Source: Notospermus geniculatus
Taxonomy: Eukaryota > Nemertea > Pilidiophora > Heteronemertea > Lineidae
Direction: 5' to 3'
DNA length: 64,000 bases
NCBI GenBank assembly: GCA_002633025.1
Contig: NMRB01001311.1
Location: 41,351 to 105,350 of the forward strand
Shown here: positions 54,266 through 64,000 of the stretch, piece after piece
How the letters are laid out: each line of letters starts with the position of its first letter
Numbering within the stretch: position 1 is the first letter of the stretch
The notes under the pieces: model-generated
Told to the model about the DNA's origin: nothing
The model's input: only the letters and a program-made list of their open reading frames with translations
The model's database searches: none
Position numbers and translations under genes: made by a program

Positions 54266-54474
54266 TACTATGCAAACACAGGGGCTAAAAACTGTGAAAC
54301 GAGGAAGAAGATACTCAAATAGGCCAAAGAGCACCTGGCTCGAATGAGTCTTAAATACCATGAAGTCATCAACGAAACATACAAAATAAGTACATGTACT
54401 TCAGCCCTTGTCATTTTGTGTACAGATTTTTGCACTTGTCTAACTGTGTCATTTCTGTTGACAATAGTGAGGTT

Positions 54475-54585
54475 TCGCAAGCGCCCGGTTAGGCCCTACG
54501 ACGACGTTTATCTATTGTGTGGGTATACCCAAACAATAGATAAACGTCATCGTATGGCCTAACCGGGTGCTTGCGAAACCTCCCT
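54475..54585. mobile_element. Foldback MITE tagtgaggtttcgcaagcgc, copy 2
   Basis: Almost identical to 48091-48211. Its outermost 16 bp (tagtgaggtttcgcaa) are the same as those of the unrelated long foldback family at 54849 and 56185. Confidence 0.9.
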
Positions 54586-54662
54586 ATTAAAACAACGTAA
54601 CCCACAAATATGTCAGTACTCACACTTGACTGTTGACAGCATGTCAAAGGATGACATTGTAT

Positions 54663-55296
54663 AGCCCTTCCAACAAAGATGGCGGTCTAACAGTTCTCAC
54701 CATACATGCCATATGACGTCAGAAACTTAATCCAATTCAATGGCCGCCTGCACATACATGTAAGCTGGTCAAGCGGGCAATGGGTATAAAATGTAAAATA
54801 ATTTTCTGAGAGAGGATCGTTTGGTAGTCTTATATTATGTTTCGACATTAGTGAGGTTTTGTAAATCTGACGAAACGAAACATGAAGTACGAAATATGAA
54901 ATTGTACTTCATTTCCAGGACCTAATTTATTTCGGGAGATGGTTGGTACCACAATGTCCCTGCTGCCAGTGCGTCTTTAAGCGTATCATGCACAGACTGA
55001 GAGAGTTATGGTGCATCTTGAATTTTTAAATTTCCACTTCGTAGCTACTAAGATAAATTTCAAAGTTTAATATACACAATAACTCTGTCGTTCTAACGTC
55101 ATACGCTGAAAGACGTTCTTGCAGCAGGCGATATTTGTGGTACCAGCCATCTCCTGAAATACATTACGTCATGGAAAGGAAGTCCAATTTCGTATTTCAG
55201 ACTTCGTGTTTCGTCAGATTCGCGAAACCTCACTAATGAATGGCCACAACGTCCTCTGGAAGAATTAGTAGGCCACCATCTTTGTTGGAAAGGGCT
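54663..55296. mobile_element. Outer inverted-repeat element agcccttccaacaaagatgg, split by a foldback
   Basis: Left arm 54663-54690 (agcccttccaacaaagatgg) and right arm 55266-55296 (ccatctttgttggaaagggct) are inverted. The long foldback at 54849-55235 lies inside. The left arm contains a caaagatggcgg motif. Confidence 0.7.
54849..55235. mobile_element. Long foldback element, family tagtgaggtttcgcaa, copy 4
   Basis: Ends tagtgaggttttgtaaatct and agattcgcgaaacctcacta; full symmetric interior of about 387 bp. Nested in 54663-55296. Confidence 0.85.
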
Positions 55297-55452
55297 GTAC
55301 GCCAAGACAGCATTAAGCTGCGTTTATCAGACATCCGGAATGCGGTATAGGGATGCGGAATCCCCGGCGGAACGATATGTTGTATACGAAAATGCATTGC
55401 ATTTTCCGCGTTCCGCAATCCGCGTGTCAGCTACATGTAAACATATCTTTAG

Positions 55453-55603
55453 GCAGTCAGGTGTCATAGACAATGCTGCTGAGGGATTACGTGGTTTTCG
55501 AGTCGCAGCAGATGACATGGTAAACGAATACAAAAATCTTTACTCTAAAGTGAAATGGACTTGGGAATTGAAGCGACGCAGATTTCATGGCACCATTTAT
55601 TAA
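55453..55603 (+). CDS. Possible terminal exon, basic C terminus
   Basis: The acceptor acatatctttag is followed by one base and 49 codons to TAA. The peptide includes QSGVIDNAAEGLRGFRVAAD and YSKVKWTWELKRRRFHGTIY. Composition looks coding (aromatic, basic end). The upstream 120 bases contain inverted ccgcattcc/gcggaatccc words of another repeat. No family recognised and no partner exon found. Confidence 0.35.
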
Positions 55604-56184
55604 GTATGCTGGTTCAACATGTTCAAATACTGAAAAGAGGATTTGTCAAATCCTGTATATCATGACAAATATAAGAGAAAAACAGCATTCGCCTCTTCAA
55701 GAATACAGTTAGAAAACATGATAAAATTTACTCTAAAAAGTTGAAAATGAGAGAAAATGCAACAATTGGAAAGTATTGGATAAAAGTGTTCTCTGCATAC
55801 GTAACGCATGACCTGTAACAGACTTAACATGCACAGGACAGGCTTAAAACATGTCATCTTAAAATTCCTAATTTGGAAAATTCGACAGTAAAAGTCTGAG
55901 GTATGCAGCTGAAATGCAGAAATACTGTACGTATGATCTATTTGAATATCTTCCACCGAAGTCGCCCTCATCCAGGAGAAGTAGGTACAGGGAGGCAGTG
56001 GTTACCTAGGCACACAGACAAAGGTCCAACGACGGGTTGATTTTTGCAACAAGACTTGTAAAGGTAACATGAGAATTTTGCATATCCACTCCATAGATGC
56101 TACCAGCCGATTTTTGACATCATGAAGGAGAAATCAAGCCATGCTCTATTGAATTTAGAAAGTCCCTACGTCCTCCGATGGTAA

Positions 56185-56567
56185 TAGTGAGGTTTCGCAA
56201 TTCTGACGAAATACGAAGTACGAAATACGAAATTGGACTTCATTTCCATGACGTAATGTGTTTCAGGAGATGGTTGGTACCATAAATATTGCCGGCTGCA
56301 AGAACATCTTTTAGCGTATGACGTTAGACCGATAGAGTTAGGGTGTATATTAAACTTTGAAATTTATCTTTCATTTCCACTTCATTGGCACGAAATGGAA
56401 ATTTAAAACTCAAGATGAGTCTCTCGGTGTTACATAAAATGCGAAAAGACGCACTGGCAGCAGGGACATTTGTGGTACCAACCATCTCCAGAAATAAATT
56501 AGGTCCTGGTAATGAAGTTGAATTTCGTATTTCGTACTTCGTGTTTCATCAGATTTGCGAAACCTCA
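56185..56567. mobile_element. Long foldback element, family tagtgaggtttcgcaa, copy 5
   Basis: Ends tagtgaggtttcgcaattct and agatttgcgaaacctca, interior ggttggtaccataaatatt / catttgtggtaccaacc. It is followed directly by a fragment of the 6617 family (56580-56665). Confidence 0.85.
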
Positions 56568-57102
56568 CAAGTGTCATTTGTAAAACGTACTATACTCTAT
56601 CTGAATACAACAGAGCTCTGCCTGCGGTTTTTTCGGTGTGTGCTGAAAACTACGGAAAACTAGGGCTTGACTCTGCATTTTACACGATTTAGTGGATTAT
56701 ATCCCTATAAGCTTAGATTTTCACTTGACCGTGTTCTAAATGCTATGCGAAGACAGGCAGCCACAGCAGTTGCGCAATTATGCTCTTACAGTAAGTAGGC
56801 AATAAATTCCCGATGCGAGTACAGTAATCAGATTCATGATGGCGGCAGTTGATTCTCGATCTATTCGGACTGCTTAATGTCTGGCACGCCAGTTCACTTT
56901 CAGTGAATATTTTTTTCATTCTGATGACAGAGCATCATTTGTTTTTGTTAAACTCGCCAAAATTGCTCAAATCAGAAATGTTCATCACGATGGACCGTGA
57001 AATCAACCCGTGCATTTGAACCCTGTCATATTTTGAACGATACACAGTAAGTTCCAAGCCGTTTGAAGACCGTTGTCTAGCAACGTGCAGATGTCAACAT
57101 AC

Positions 57103-57177
57103 CTCTTCTTCTTCGTCGATATTTTCATCATCGTCTGAATCTCGTACGTTATTTTCGTGCTCGCGACGAGCTTTGTC
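57103..57177 (-). CDS. Charged exon with acidic end (DEEEE)
   Basis: Acceptor ttcctcgttttcag and donor gtatgt frame 75 nt, exactly 25 codons in phase 0. The peptide begins DKARREHENN and ends DSDDDENIDEEEE, a charged helix turning into an acidic run. It follows the exon at 57826-57882 on the same strand. Acidic low-complexity tails occur in many nuclear, cytoskeletal and muscle proteins; the family cannot be decided. Confidence 0.65.
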
Positions 57178-57402
57178 CTGAAAACGAGGAATGGTACATG
57201 AAGGGGGTTAGTATGGAGCCCTAACAGGGCCATGCAGGACATATGGAATTAGTTTTGAAATGATACATGTATGAAGAGATCTGTTTGATAATTTTCTATG
57301 AAAATATGGTAATAAATTGAAGGAAATCTCATGAGACATTGGAAAAATTTCAACCTGAAATTAATTAAGAGGCACGCAATGAGGGGGGGGGGTCAGTTAG
57401 TA

Positions 57403-57580
57403 CAGTGGAACCTCCCTTAGCGGACACCTCTGCCAGGAGGACACCTCTCTATTAAGGACACCAAAGTTTAGTCCCAAATTGACCATTTCTATTCATTTTG
57501 ACCTCTGTAATCAGGACACCTCTCAATTAAGGACAGCATTTGTCAGTCCCAGAGGTGTCCTTAATAGAGAGGTTCCACTG
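57403..57580. mobile_element. Pogo/Tigger-like MITE CAGTGGAACCTC, in an intron
   Basis: Ends cagtggaacctcccttagcg and ctattaagg-type inverted right end with gaggttccactg, between TA (57401) and TA (57581). CAGTGGAACCTC ends are well known from pogo/Tigger-type mariner elements. Inner repeats ggacacctct recur four times. It lies between two minus-strand exons. Confidence 0.85.
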
Positions 57581-57825
57581 TATATAAAATGGGAGGAGGC
57601 CCAGGGAGGCCCATACATGTATGTATTTTTAGTTTTGAAGTGCAAAAAACATGGAATGACAAAGTTCTTTTTTGCTATGGTGATATTAAGATGACATGCC
57701 CTCATTTTTTGATGACATAATGGACAGGACACACACAAATTCTGACTGATGACAAAATTTGTACATTTTATATTGTGATGACATGAAGATGGTAAGGTCA
57801 CGGAAGGTCAAGGTCAAATACTCAC

Positions 57826-57882
57826 TAATCTTTCCTGATCTTCTTTCTCCCACTCCTCAGCTTCTTTCATGGCGGCTTGTTC
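57826..57882 (-). CDS. Charged exon (EQAAMKEAEEWEKEDQERL)
   Basis: Acceptor tttgttgccatag and donor gtgagtatt frame 57 nt, 19 codons in phase 0, read EQAAMKEAEEWEKEDQERL, a strongly helical, probably coiled-coil segment. It would join 57103-57177 without frame change (QERL then DKARREHENN). The upstream micro-exon at 60117 may belong to the same gene. Troponin T-like or caldesmon-like linker regions have such composition, but this is not an identification. Confidence 0.65.
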
Positions 57883-58572
57883 CTATGGCAACAAAGAAAA
57901 CAAAGGTTAGTTTACAAGGACTTGAAGAAATCCCGATGGACAATGGGGACGCTAGCTCAACAGAGGGCAGCACACCGAAACACGGTCCTAATACAATGGG
58001 CGCCTTTTGTGTCGGAGATTGATCAGGACCGGGATGTCAGTTTCATTTCAATAGTTTTAACCACTAGTGACACCTATTGAAAAAGTCGGCTATCGTCCCC
58101 ATTCAGATCTCCGGAGATAAGATTTTAGATATTGGATGTCCCACAAAAAACGTCACCCTTTTTTGAACTTGCAATAGGTCAGCTCCCTTTGCACTGAATT
58201 CAATGAAATTTTGCACCAATTCAGATCATGATGATTTTTTTATTGGCTGCAAAATTCAAGACGATCCACTGCATATAATTCTTCATACAATGCCCAATAC
58301 AATATGGCATGTTGAAGAATACAATATCAGTGTTGCATCATCTGAATTGTTCTGATATTGTATTTTTTACTTGCATTTTTGTATTGAGCAGAATTCGCGG
58401 GATTTATACTGAATTATTTGCTATTTTCAGGACTTGCCAACCATATCAAGTTGGTCTCTAAGAATTTTCAAAGAATTTGGCTTTCAAATAATTGAGATAT
58501 TACAAGTTAAAATGTGTGACGTTTTTTTGACACCTAATACAAGATTGATTGGCGAGGGATATTTGAATGCAA

Positions 58573-58796
58573 TAGACGATTCTCGAATTCGCATATCTGC
58601 GCACTTCCGCAGAAATCTCAACCAGAACCTTGATCTGCAACCGGCAATCCATGATTCAGCTATGGTCGACTCTGACGCAACGTCTTCAAAGTCACTGTTG
58701 TAGGGTTGTCTGCATCATGCCATTCAGTTTCCGACCAAGGTGATGGTTGAGATTTCGGCGGAAGTGCGCAGATCTTTGTCAACTTGAGAACAGTCT
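58573..58796. mobile_element. Decayed copy of the 45753 MITE family
   Basis: tagacgattctcgaattcgc ... atctgcgcacttccgcagaa is mirrored by ttcggcggaagtgcgcagat ... gagaacagtcta. Confidence 0.7.
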
Positions 58797-59220
58797 AATA
58801 TAACAGAATTTTGATTCACGGTGAGATTATTATCACCAATAACTACATTGAGAGTCAAATACAATACAAAAGGAATATTTACATAGCATCTTTCAACCCA
58901 GCTCAAAGCTTATAGGGCATTCTTTCAACTGCCCTGATGAAATAGGATTGGAACCAGTGACACTTTGCTGTCTTCAGGCTATTCGAAAGGGTGCATTAGC
59001 CGCAGGAGAGTATAGCAACAAATAATTTATTTCATGTTGCATTTGTGCTTTGTTGTATTGTATTGTATTGTATGTATTGTACTTGCATTTCACTCGTTTA
59101 TAGTGGTACATGTATAATATTTGTATTGTTTTTTACTGGGAATTCTCACCAATACTGTCTTTCAACGCTGTTGTGCAATCCAACCAGTAATGTACATTTC
59201 ATGCCCACCCCAACAGGTGC

Positions 59221-59272
59221 TACGGGGGGGGGGGGGGGGGGGGGGGGGGNGGGGGGGGGGGGGGGGAGGACG
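59221..59272 (+). repeat. Poly-G tract of about 45 with a single N
   Basis: A nearly pure G run broken by N at 59250; length is unreliable. It is followed by short tattcatatt repeats (59370-59480). Confidence 0.8.
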
Positions 59273-59570
59273 GTAGAACTGAGTAGGCATTTATAGCCAA
59301 TACCTGCATACATGCCTAAAAAATCGGCCTGAAGACAGTATTGGCAAGGAGTGCCAGTATATTTGTTTTGTATTCGTATTCATATTGCAGTGTACTCATA
59401 TTGCGTATTCATATTCATATAGCGTATTCATACTCATATTGCGTATTCATACTGCAGTGATAGCGTATTCATATTGCAGTTTACTGAATTCATATCGCTA
59501 TTGTATTGTATCAGCAGGAGCAGTCCGGGACCACAAACTGAAGAAAGATTACAAAACTCTCTGGGATACC

Positions 59571-59631
59571 AGAAAGGCTGTTTAACGAAATAGAACAAGA
59601 TGAAAAAGTAAAGCTTAAACAACTTGAAAAA
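59571..59631 (+). CDS. Possible exon fragment (NEIEQDEKVKLKQLEK)
   Basis: After gggataccag the frame reads RLFNEIEQDEKVKLKQLEK up to a donor gtaaga. Upstream, another frame (GPQTEERLQNSLGYQKG) also looks coding, as if one base were lost near 59574. It may be a frameshifted relic, or an exon of a plus-strand gene overlapping the minus-strand one. Confidence 0.25.
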
Positions 59632-59805
59632 GTAAGATATGAAACCTTTCATACATGATGTATATGGAGATGCTTGGTAAAATTCAGTCTTACGGTACAT
59701 TTACATTTTGCATTATTAATCTTGGAGAAGTACATCATGATGGAGCGAGACAGATGCCACCAACGATGATCAGAACCTACAGCCATATAAATTGAATGCA
59801 AGTGT

Positions 59806-59966
59806 TTAAGCCGATTTCTCCACAATACCATCACGAATGGTATCAGGTAAGACTGGATTTGTACCATCCTGCATCTTGTCAAACAATTTAAAAATCCACA
59901 AGTTTTCAAGTAAGCGTCCCAGTTGTGATATTTCCAAAAAATTCTCAAAATTATCAAAGTTGAAAG
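59806..59966 (-). CDS. Terminal exon, unknown protein (ends DGIVEKSA)
   Basis: The acceptor ttcaattttcttag is followed by two bases and 52 codons to TAA. The peptide runs FNFDNFENFLEISQLGRLLE, then a tryptophan-containing hydrophobic part, then FDKMQDGTNPVLPDTIRDG. Codon choice looks coding. It needs one base from its upstream exon, so it does not splice directly to the phase-0 micro-exon at 60117. It may be an alternative end or a separate small gene. Family unknown. Confidence 0.5.
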
Positions 59967-60116
59967 CTAAGAAAATTGAATTCAATTTCCAAGCACAAGG
60001 TTATATAAACTTCATGGGTAAACACAAGTAATCCTGAGAATTCCATAAGAACAAACAAGAATTAAGAGCAAGCGCAAAACTTTTTTTTTTAAAATTTAAG
60101 TAATCTTCAATGTTAC

Positions 60117-60128
60117 CTTAGCAGCATC
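60117..60128 (-). CDS. Candidate 12-nt micro-exon (DAAK)
   Basis: A strong pyrimidine tract (gctttttttcttgtcctag) precedes GATGCTGCTAAG, followed by a GTAACA donor. Four codons, DAAK, phase 0, matching the phase and style of the exons at 57826 and 57103 (K then EQAAMKEAEE). Micro-exons this short need strong flanking signals; the acceptor is strong, the donor moderate. Confidence 0.4.
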
Positions 60129-60189
60129 CTAGGACAAGAAAAAAAGCAGATCGAGTGAAAAAAGATCGAAGTGAAAATCAAAGCATGTT

Positions 60190-60895
60190 TTGGATAGAAT
60201 CTCCCATTTTCTAATCACTTTGGATAGAACCTCCCATTTTCTAATCACTCTGGATAGAACCTCCCATTTTCTAATCACTTTGGATAGAATCTCACATTTA
60301 CTAATCACCTTGGTTAGAACCTCCCATTTTCTAATCACCATGGACAGAACTTGCCATTTTCTAATCACCTTGGTTAGAACCTCCCATTTTCTAATCACCT
60401 TGGATAGGACCCCCACTTTCTAATCACCTTGGATAGGACCCCCATTTTCTAATCACCTTGGATAGAACCTCCAATTTTCTATCACTTTGGATAGAACTCA
60501 CATTTTTTAATCACTTTGGATAGAACCTCCCATTTTCTATCACCTTGGATAGAACCGCCCATTNAATGACTTTGGATAGAACCTCCCATTTTCTAATGAC
60601 TTCGGATAGAACCTCCCATTTTCTAATCACTTTGGATAGAACCTCCCGTTTTTTAATCACTTTGGATAGAACCTCCCATTTTTTAATCACTTTGGATAGA
60701 ACTTCCCATTTTCTAATCATCTTGGATAAACCTCCCATTTTCTAAAATCTGCTTGGATAGTACCTTGCATTTTCTAATCAGCTCGGATGGAACCTCCCAT
60801 TTTCTAATCACCGGTTAACCTCCCATTTTCTATTAGCTTGTATTTATAGGACCTCCATTTTCTCATAACCTTGGATACCTCCAATTTTCAATCGT
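60190..60895 (-). repeat. 30-bp minisatellite (aatgggaggttctatccaaa), array 1
   Basis: About 23 units of ttctaatcactttggatagaacctcccatt read on plus; an N at 60564 marks a join. Frames are open on both strands (VIRKWEVLSK, FLITLDRTSH) because 30 is a multiple of three and units lack stops. It begins about 60 bp upstream of the micro-exon. Confidence 0.9.
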
Positions 60896-61196
60896 TTAAA
60901 ACAGGTAGGGTAAAATTTCATTCATAATATTTGATCGTGTTTGGATTGTTCAGATTGTGGGTTACGTGACATTCTGGACACCAAAATATTAAAACAACAT
61001 TTAACAACTAACTGCAAAATATTCAGTAAAATGGAACAGACTTCACACGTTTGTAATCTACACTTTTGACAGACAACATTCAAACAACATCCTCACACAC
61101 AACACCCTCTACTCAGCAACAGACAACTCTCTGTCTCACTGACAACTGCTCCTAAAATGGCAGCATACAAACTGGCGTCTGAGTTTGGAAATCATG

Positions 61197-61605
61197 TCTA
61201 ATCACCTTGGACAGAACTTCCCATTTTCTAAAATCACCTTGGATGGAACCTCCCATTTTCTAATCACCTTGCTCAGAACTTCCCCTTTTCTAATCACCTT
61301 GGTAGAACCTCCCATTTTCTAACCACCTTAGACAGAACTTCCCATTTTCTAATCACCTTGGTTAGAACCTCCCATTTTCTAATCACCTTGGACAGAACCT
61401 CCCATTTTCTAATCACTTTGGATAGAACTTCCCATTTTCTAATCACCTTTGATAGAACCGCCCATTTTCTAATCACTTTGGATAGAACCTCCCATTTTCT
61501 AATCACTTTGGATAGAACCTCCCATTTTCTAATCACTTTGGATAGAACTTCCCATTGGATAGAACTTCCCATTTTCTAATCACCTTAGATAGAACCTCCC
61601 ACTGA
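61197..61605 (-). repeat. 30-bp minisatellite, array 2
   Basis: Same unit, about 14 copies, separated from array 1 by 300 bp of unique DNA. Frames of 92 and 73 codons are artefacts. Confidence 0.9.
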
Positions 61606-61776
61606 TACCAGTCCATTACGCGGTCGTGTTCACTGTGATAGACCAGAATACTGGTCCATGACGTCATGATACTACCATGGCGTCGTGTTTGTTATGCACT
61701 ATGTTGCATCACACTTTTGTCAGATTATGGTAGCGTAGCAAACATGACGCAAAACGCTCTGGTAGTGAAGAGGTTA
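61597..61776. mobile_element. Element with end ggtagtgaagaggttaa, copy 2
   Basis: Matches 45250-45476 (tagaccagaatactggtcca, ctaccatggcgtcgtgtttg, atggtagcgtagcaaacatg). The left end is lost where it meets the 30-bp array. Confidence 0.7.
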
Positions 61777-61787
61777 ACACCACATAC

Positions 61788-61922
61788 ATGGCTCCCAAAG
61801 ATGAGATTTCTAATCTGTATCTGTACTACCAGGTTCGCAACCAACAGAGTCTACAGCTCCTTTCCATGCCTCGCACTGAAAATCTGCAGTCTGAAACCTT
61901 TTCCAATGCGAAGATACATTAA
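61788..61922 (+). CDS. Small ORF, 44 codons (MAPKDEISNLYLYYQVRNQQ)
   Basis: ATG in acatacatggct to TAA with coding-like composition: MAPKDEISNLYLYYQVRNQQ, then SLQLLSMPRTENLQ. It directly follows the repeat at 61597-61776. It could be a remnant of a transposon ORF or a small exon. No splice evidence. Confidence 0.25.
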   Translation: MAPKDEISNLYLYYQVRNQQSLQLLSMPRTENLQSETFSNAKIH

Positions 61923-63930
61923 CATGCACACATGACGTCTTGTTCACATGACGTCTTGTTCACACATTCAACTCCAAGCACACTTCAAATAAACACTATT
62001 AAACTATTACACTATTACTATCTTCAGTAAAAAAAGAACACATTGATCAAGGGTGGGGCCTACTTCTTGCACATGTATTATCAATTCATGATAGACACAA
62101 TACATGCCAAACAGTATCAAATGCCCTACTGCTATCAAAAATCTTTTTGACATTTGCAGGTTTGAGGTAAAACCAAATTACGAAAGCTCAATAATTTACT
62201 GCGGGTGCTTTCAGAAAACAGGCAGATGTTATCAGCAAGGCAGACATATTTGAACATCGGGAAACATATCACCAAGGGATACCATGTTTATAAAGGAATA
62301 CAGTGACCAGATGGTACTTTCAGATGTGCCCGGCAGTAGTTGACAATAGTAAAAAATTTCCACTCTGATAAATTGCAGAAAAAACACTGATAGGTGGCAC
62401 TGCAACCAATGTAACCTAACTTAGTAGTGTTGTTTCCACTCATTTATGTTCTGAGAAATAACCCACTTGGTTTGATCCAACCCCCTCCCAAAAGCCCCAT
62501 ATCCCCACTCAAGAGCACTGCTTCAATTATAAATAAACCCTGCCTCAAACATGCACCGGCCACTACTGGTGCATTTATGAGGCATGCGCCAAATTCATGT
62601 CATTTAACTTGCACCACCCTGCATTATTTGCAATATTCTGTGTTTAATCATGTCCTAAAAGCGTATTGTTCAAGTACATGTAGGAATGAGCACACACAGT
62701 ATAAGCACAACAACAGTGTACATCAGAAACAAACACGTATCATACATTTTATACCCTAAACAACAGATTGACTACAACCCTTGTCAGCAATGAGGCATCT
62801 CAAACTAGCTTCCATCCTCCCACAGTAGGGACTTTTAACCTCGCTCCTCTTCATCCCTCACACTTTGTGTGCAAGTATATGAAGAGGAGCAGACCAAAAC
62901 CTGCTATTGGAGGATGACCAATTTCTGACATTCAAGTTAAATTTTTCACTATTTTGGACAAGAGGATCAGAAATTCAGAATTTCTGATCCTGTTGTCCAA
63001 AATAGTGAAGAGATTATGAAGAGATTTTGCATGTGTATCCTTGCAATGAGTATTTTCACTCAATCGTGATGTTTTGTCAACATCAGCGAATGGGTTTTCG
63101 ACTCTTCACAGGAATTTTCGCCTCATTTCTGACAAGAAGCCTATATACATGGACAAAACGTGCGTGCCGATCATATATTGATGATAGAGAACACTTGAGG
63201 TACCTTTACGGAATCAAATGAGATCTCGTCTAGTGACGTCTGAAAGAGACAGGTGGCGTTAGGTCAAAATAGGATAGAAGGTGATGATGAAGAGAATGTT
63301 AGGAAGTGCAAGGAACGTGGACGGAGGTGCAGCACTGGAAACTTGACGGCAAGTCTCAGAACAAAACGATGAACATGCACTCCATTCTGGAAAACTCCCC
63401 AAAACATGTCCTCATTTGGAACGACCTGAGGCGAACTGCTTATCTGTCCACTGGGCGGCATCTGTCCACTGGGCGGCGCATTTCACCTCGGACACAAGTC
63501 CAAGGCAGCCATGTTGTTTATCAACAAACCCACGTGACCGACCGTGGGACTATTTTGGCCTGTTAAGATATCCAGCCTTATTTCCTGGATAAGTTGAGGC
63601 ATATTATATATAAACTTACCGATATCTCACCCAATCTGCCAATTATTGATCAATAACGCGACGTTTTTGTGCGACCTATTTCGTTCATGCGCAGGGTGTG
63701 ATGAGGCAACCGCATCCAAACCCCCAGAAACGCACGGAAATCCTTGCGCGTTCAAGATGGCTGCCTTGGAATTGTGTCCGAGGGGAAATGCGAGTGTCTA
63801 CGAAAATTGCCGAGCAGTTGCCTTCGGAAGTTCCGAATGACATGTCCTTTGTGTCACATCATGGTATCTCTGGTGCATCTTCATTATGACTTGGAACTCG
63901 TTTCATAGCATGCAACTTCCACAATCTGTA
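61923..63930. other. No confident gene
   Basis: Hairpins at 62840-62887 (ctcctcttcat / atgaagaggag) and 62947-63008 (tcactattttggacaagagg mirrored). Direct repeat ctgtccactgggcggc at 63446 and 63464. At 63756, caagatggctgcc places an ATG in a YY1-like context, with 27 codons to a stop (MAALELCPRGNASVYEN...). It looks like a promoter region but has no clear donor. Confidence 0.35.
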
Positions 63931-63961
63931 AAGTATGATTCACCCAACCTAGTGTGAACAT
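63931..63961 (+). mobile_element. Left end of the taaagtatgattcaccc family, cut by the window edge
   Basis: taaagtatgattcacccaac matches the family terminus; the partner would lie beyond 64000. Confidence 0.6.
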
Positions 63962-64000
63962 CCAAGTTTACAAACATTGGATGCAAACAATGACGTCATG

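Noticed and set aside
59380-59480. tattcatatt repeats as a microsatellite gene feature
   Set aside because: A short degenerate simple repeat with no further significance.
61140-61190. 39-nt minus segment between cag and gtgaga
   Set aside because: A plausible exon of 39 nt, but the frame is undetermined and the acceptor tract is weak.
1-64000. Autonomous transposase or reverse transcriptase genes, LTRs
   Set aside because: No frame shows DDE/D-type or reverse-transcriptase motifs, and no long direct terminal repeats were seen apart from the A/B duplication.

Overview
This is eukaryotic, non-coding-rich DNA. It has no operons or long ORFs, GT-AG-bounded candidate exons, dozens of foldback (MITE-like) DNA elements, many minisatellites, frequent acatgta words and long poly-G runs. 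The style fits a highly polymorphic marine invertebrate. Amphioxus (Branchiostoma) or another invertebrate deuterostome is my best guess, but a mollusc cannot be excluded. Assembly gaps are present: 783 N at 27252-28034 and single N at 12863, 22383, 30976, 33331, 40116, 59250 and 60564.

Layout. 1-9 kb holds dispersed DNA-transposon remnants, including an 889-bp element with 25-bp inverted ends. A tRNA-like gene with a Pol III T-run lies at 9.2-9.3 kb on the minus strand. A degenerating 69-bp tandem array with an inserted mariner-type element occupies 10.3-12.0 kb. From 12.86 to 33.33 kb the sequence is present twice: copy A is 12864-22382 and copy B is 22384-33330. The boundaries fall at single-N joins, and the copies differ by clean transposon insertions with target-site duplications, so they may be two haplotypes placed in tandem. 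34.5-37.5 kb contains minus-strand exons of an unrecognised membrane protein. 37.9-44.4 kb mixes 20-bp and 21-bp minisatellites with a nested foldback locus. At 42.3-43.0 kb that locus carries a 762-bp palindrome, both arms of which hold what looks like a promoter, first exon and splice donor. 45-56 kb is a dense MITE field. 57.1-60.1 kb has minus-strand exons, all phase 0, for a highly charged protein, together with a terminal exon of unclear relation. 60.2-61.6 kb is two 30-bp arrays.

There is little identifiable coding content and no confident orthologue. Most open frames here are by-products of tandem repeats whose unit is a multiple of three, or of palindromes. The main biology is mobile-element dynamics: nesting, empty sites visible by comparing copy A with copy B, families sharing ends but not interiors, and apparent capture of host first exons or promoters by inverted-repeat elements.
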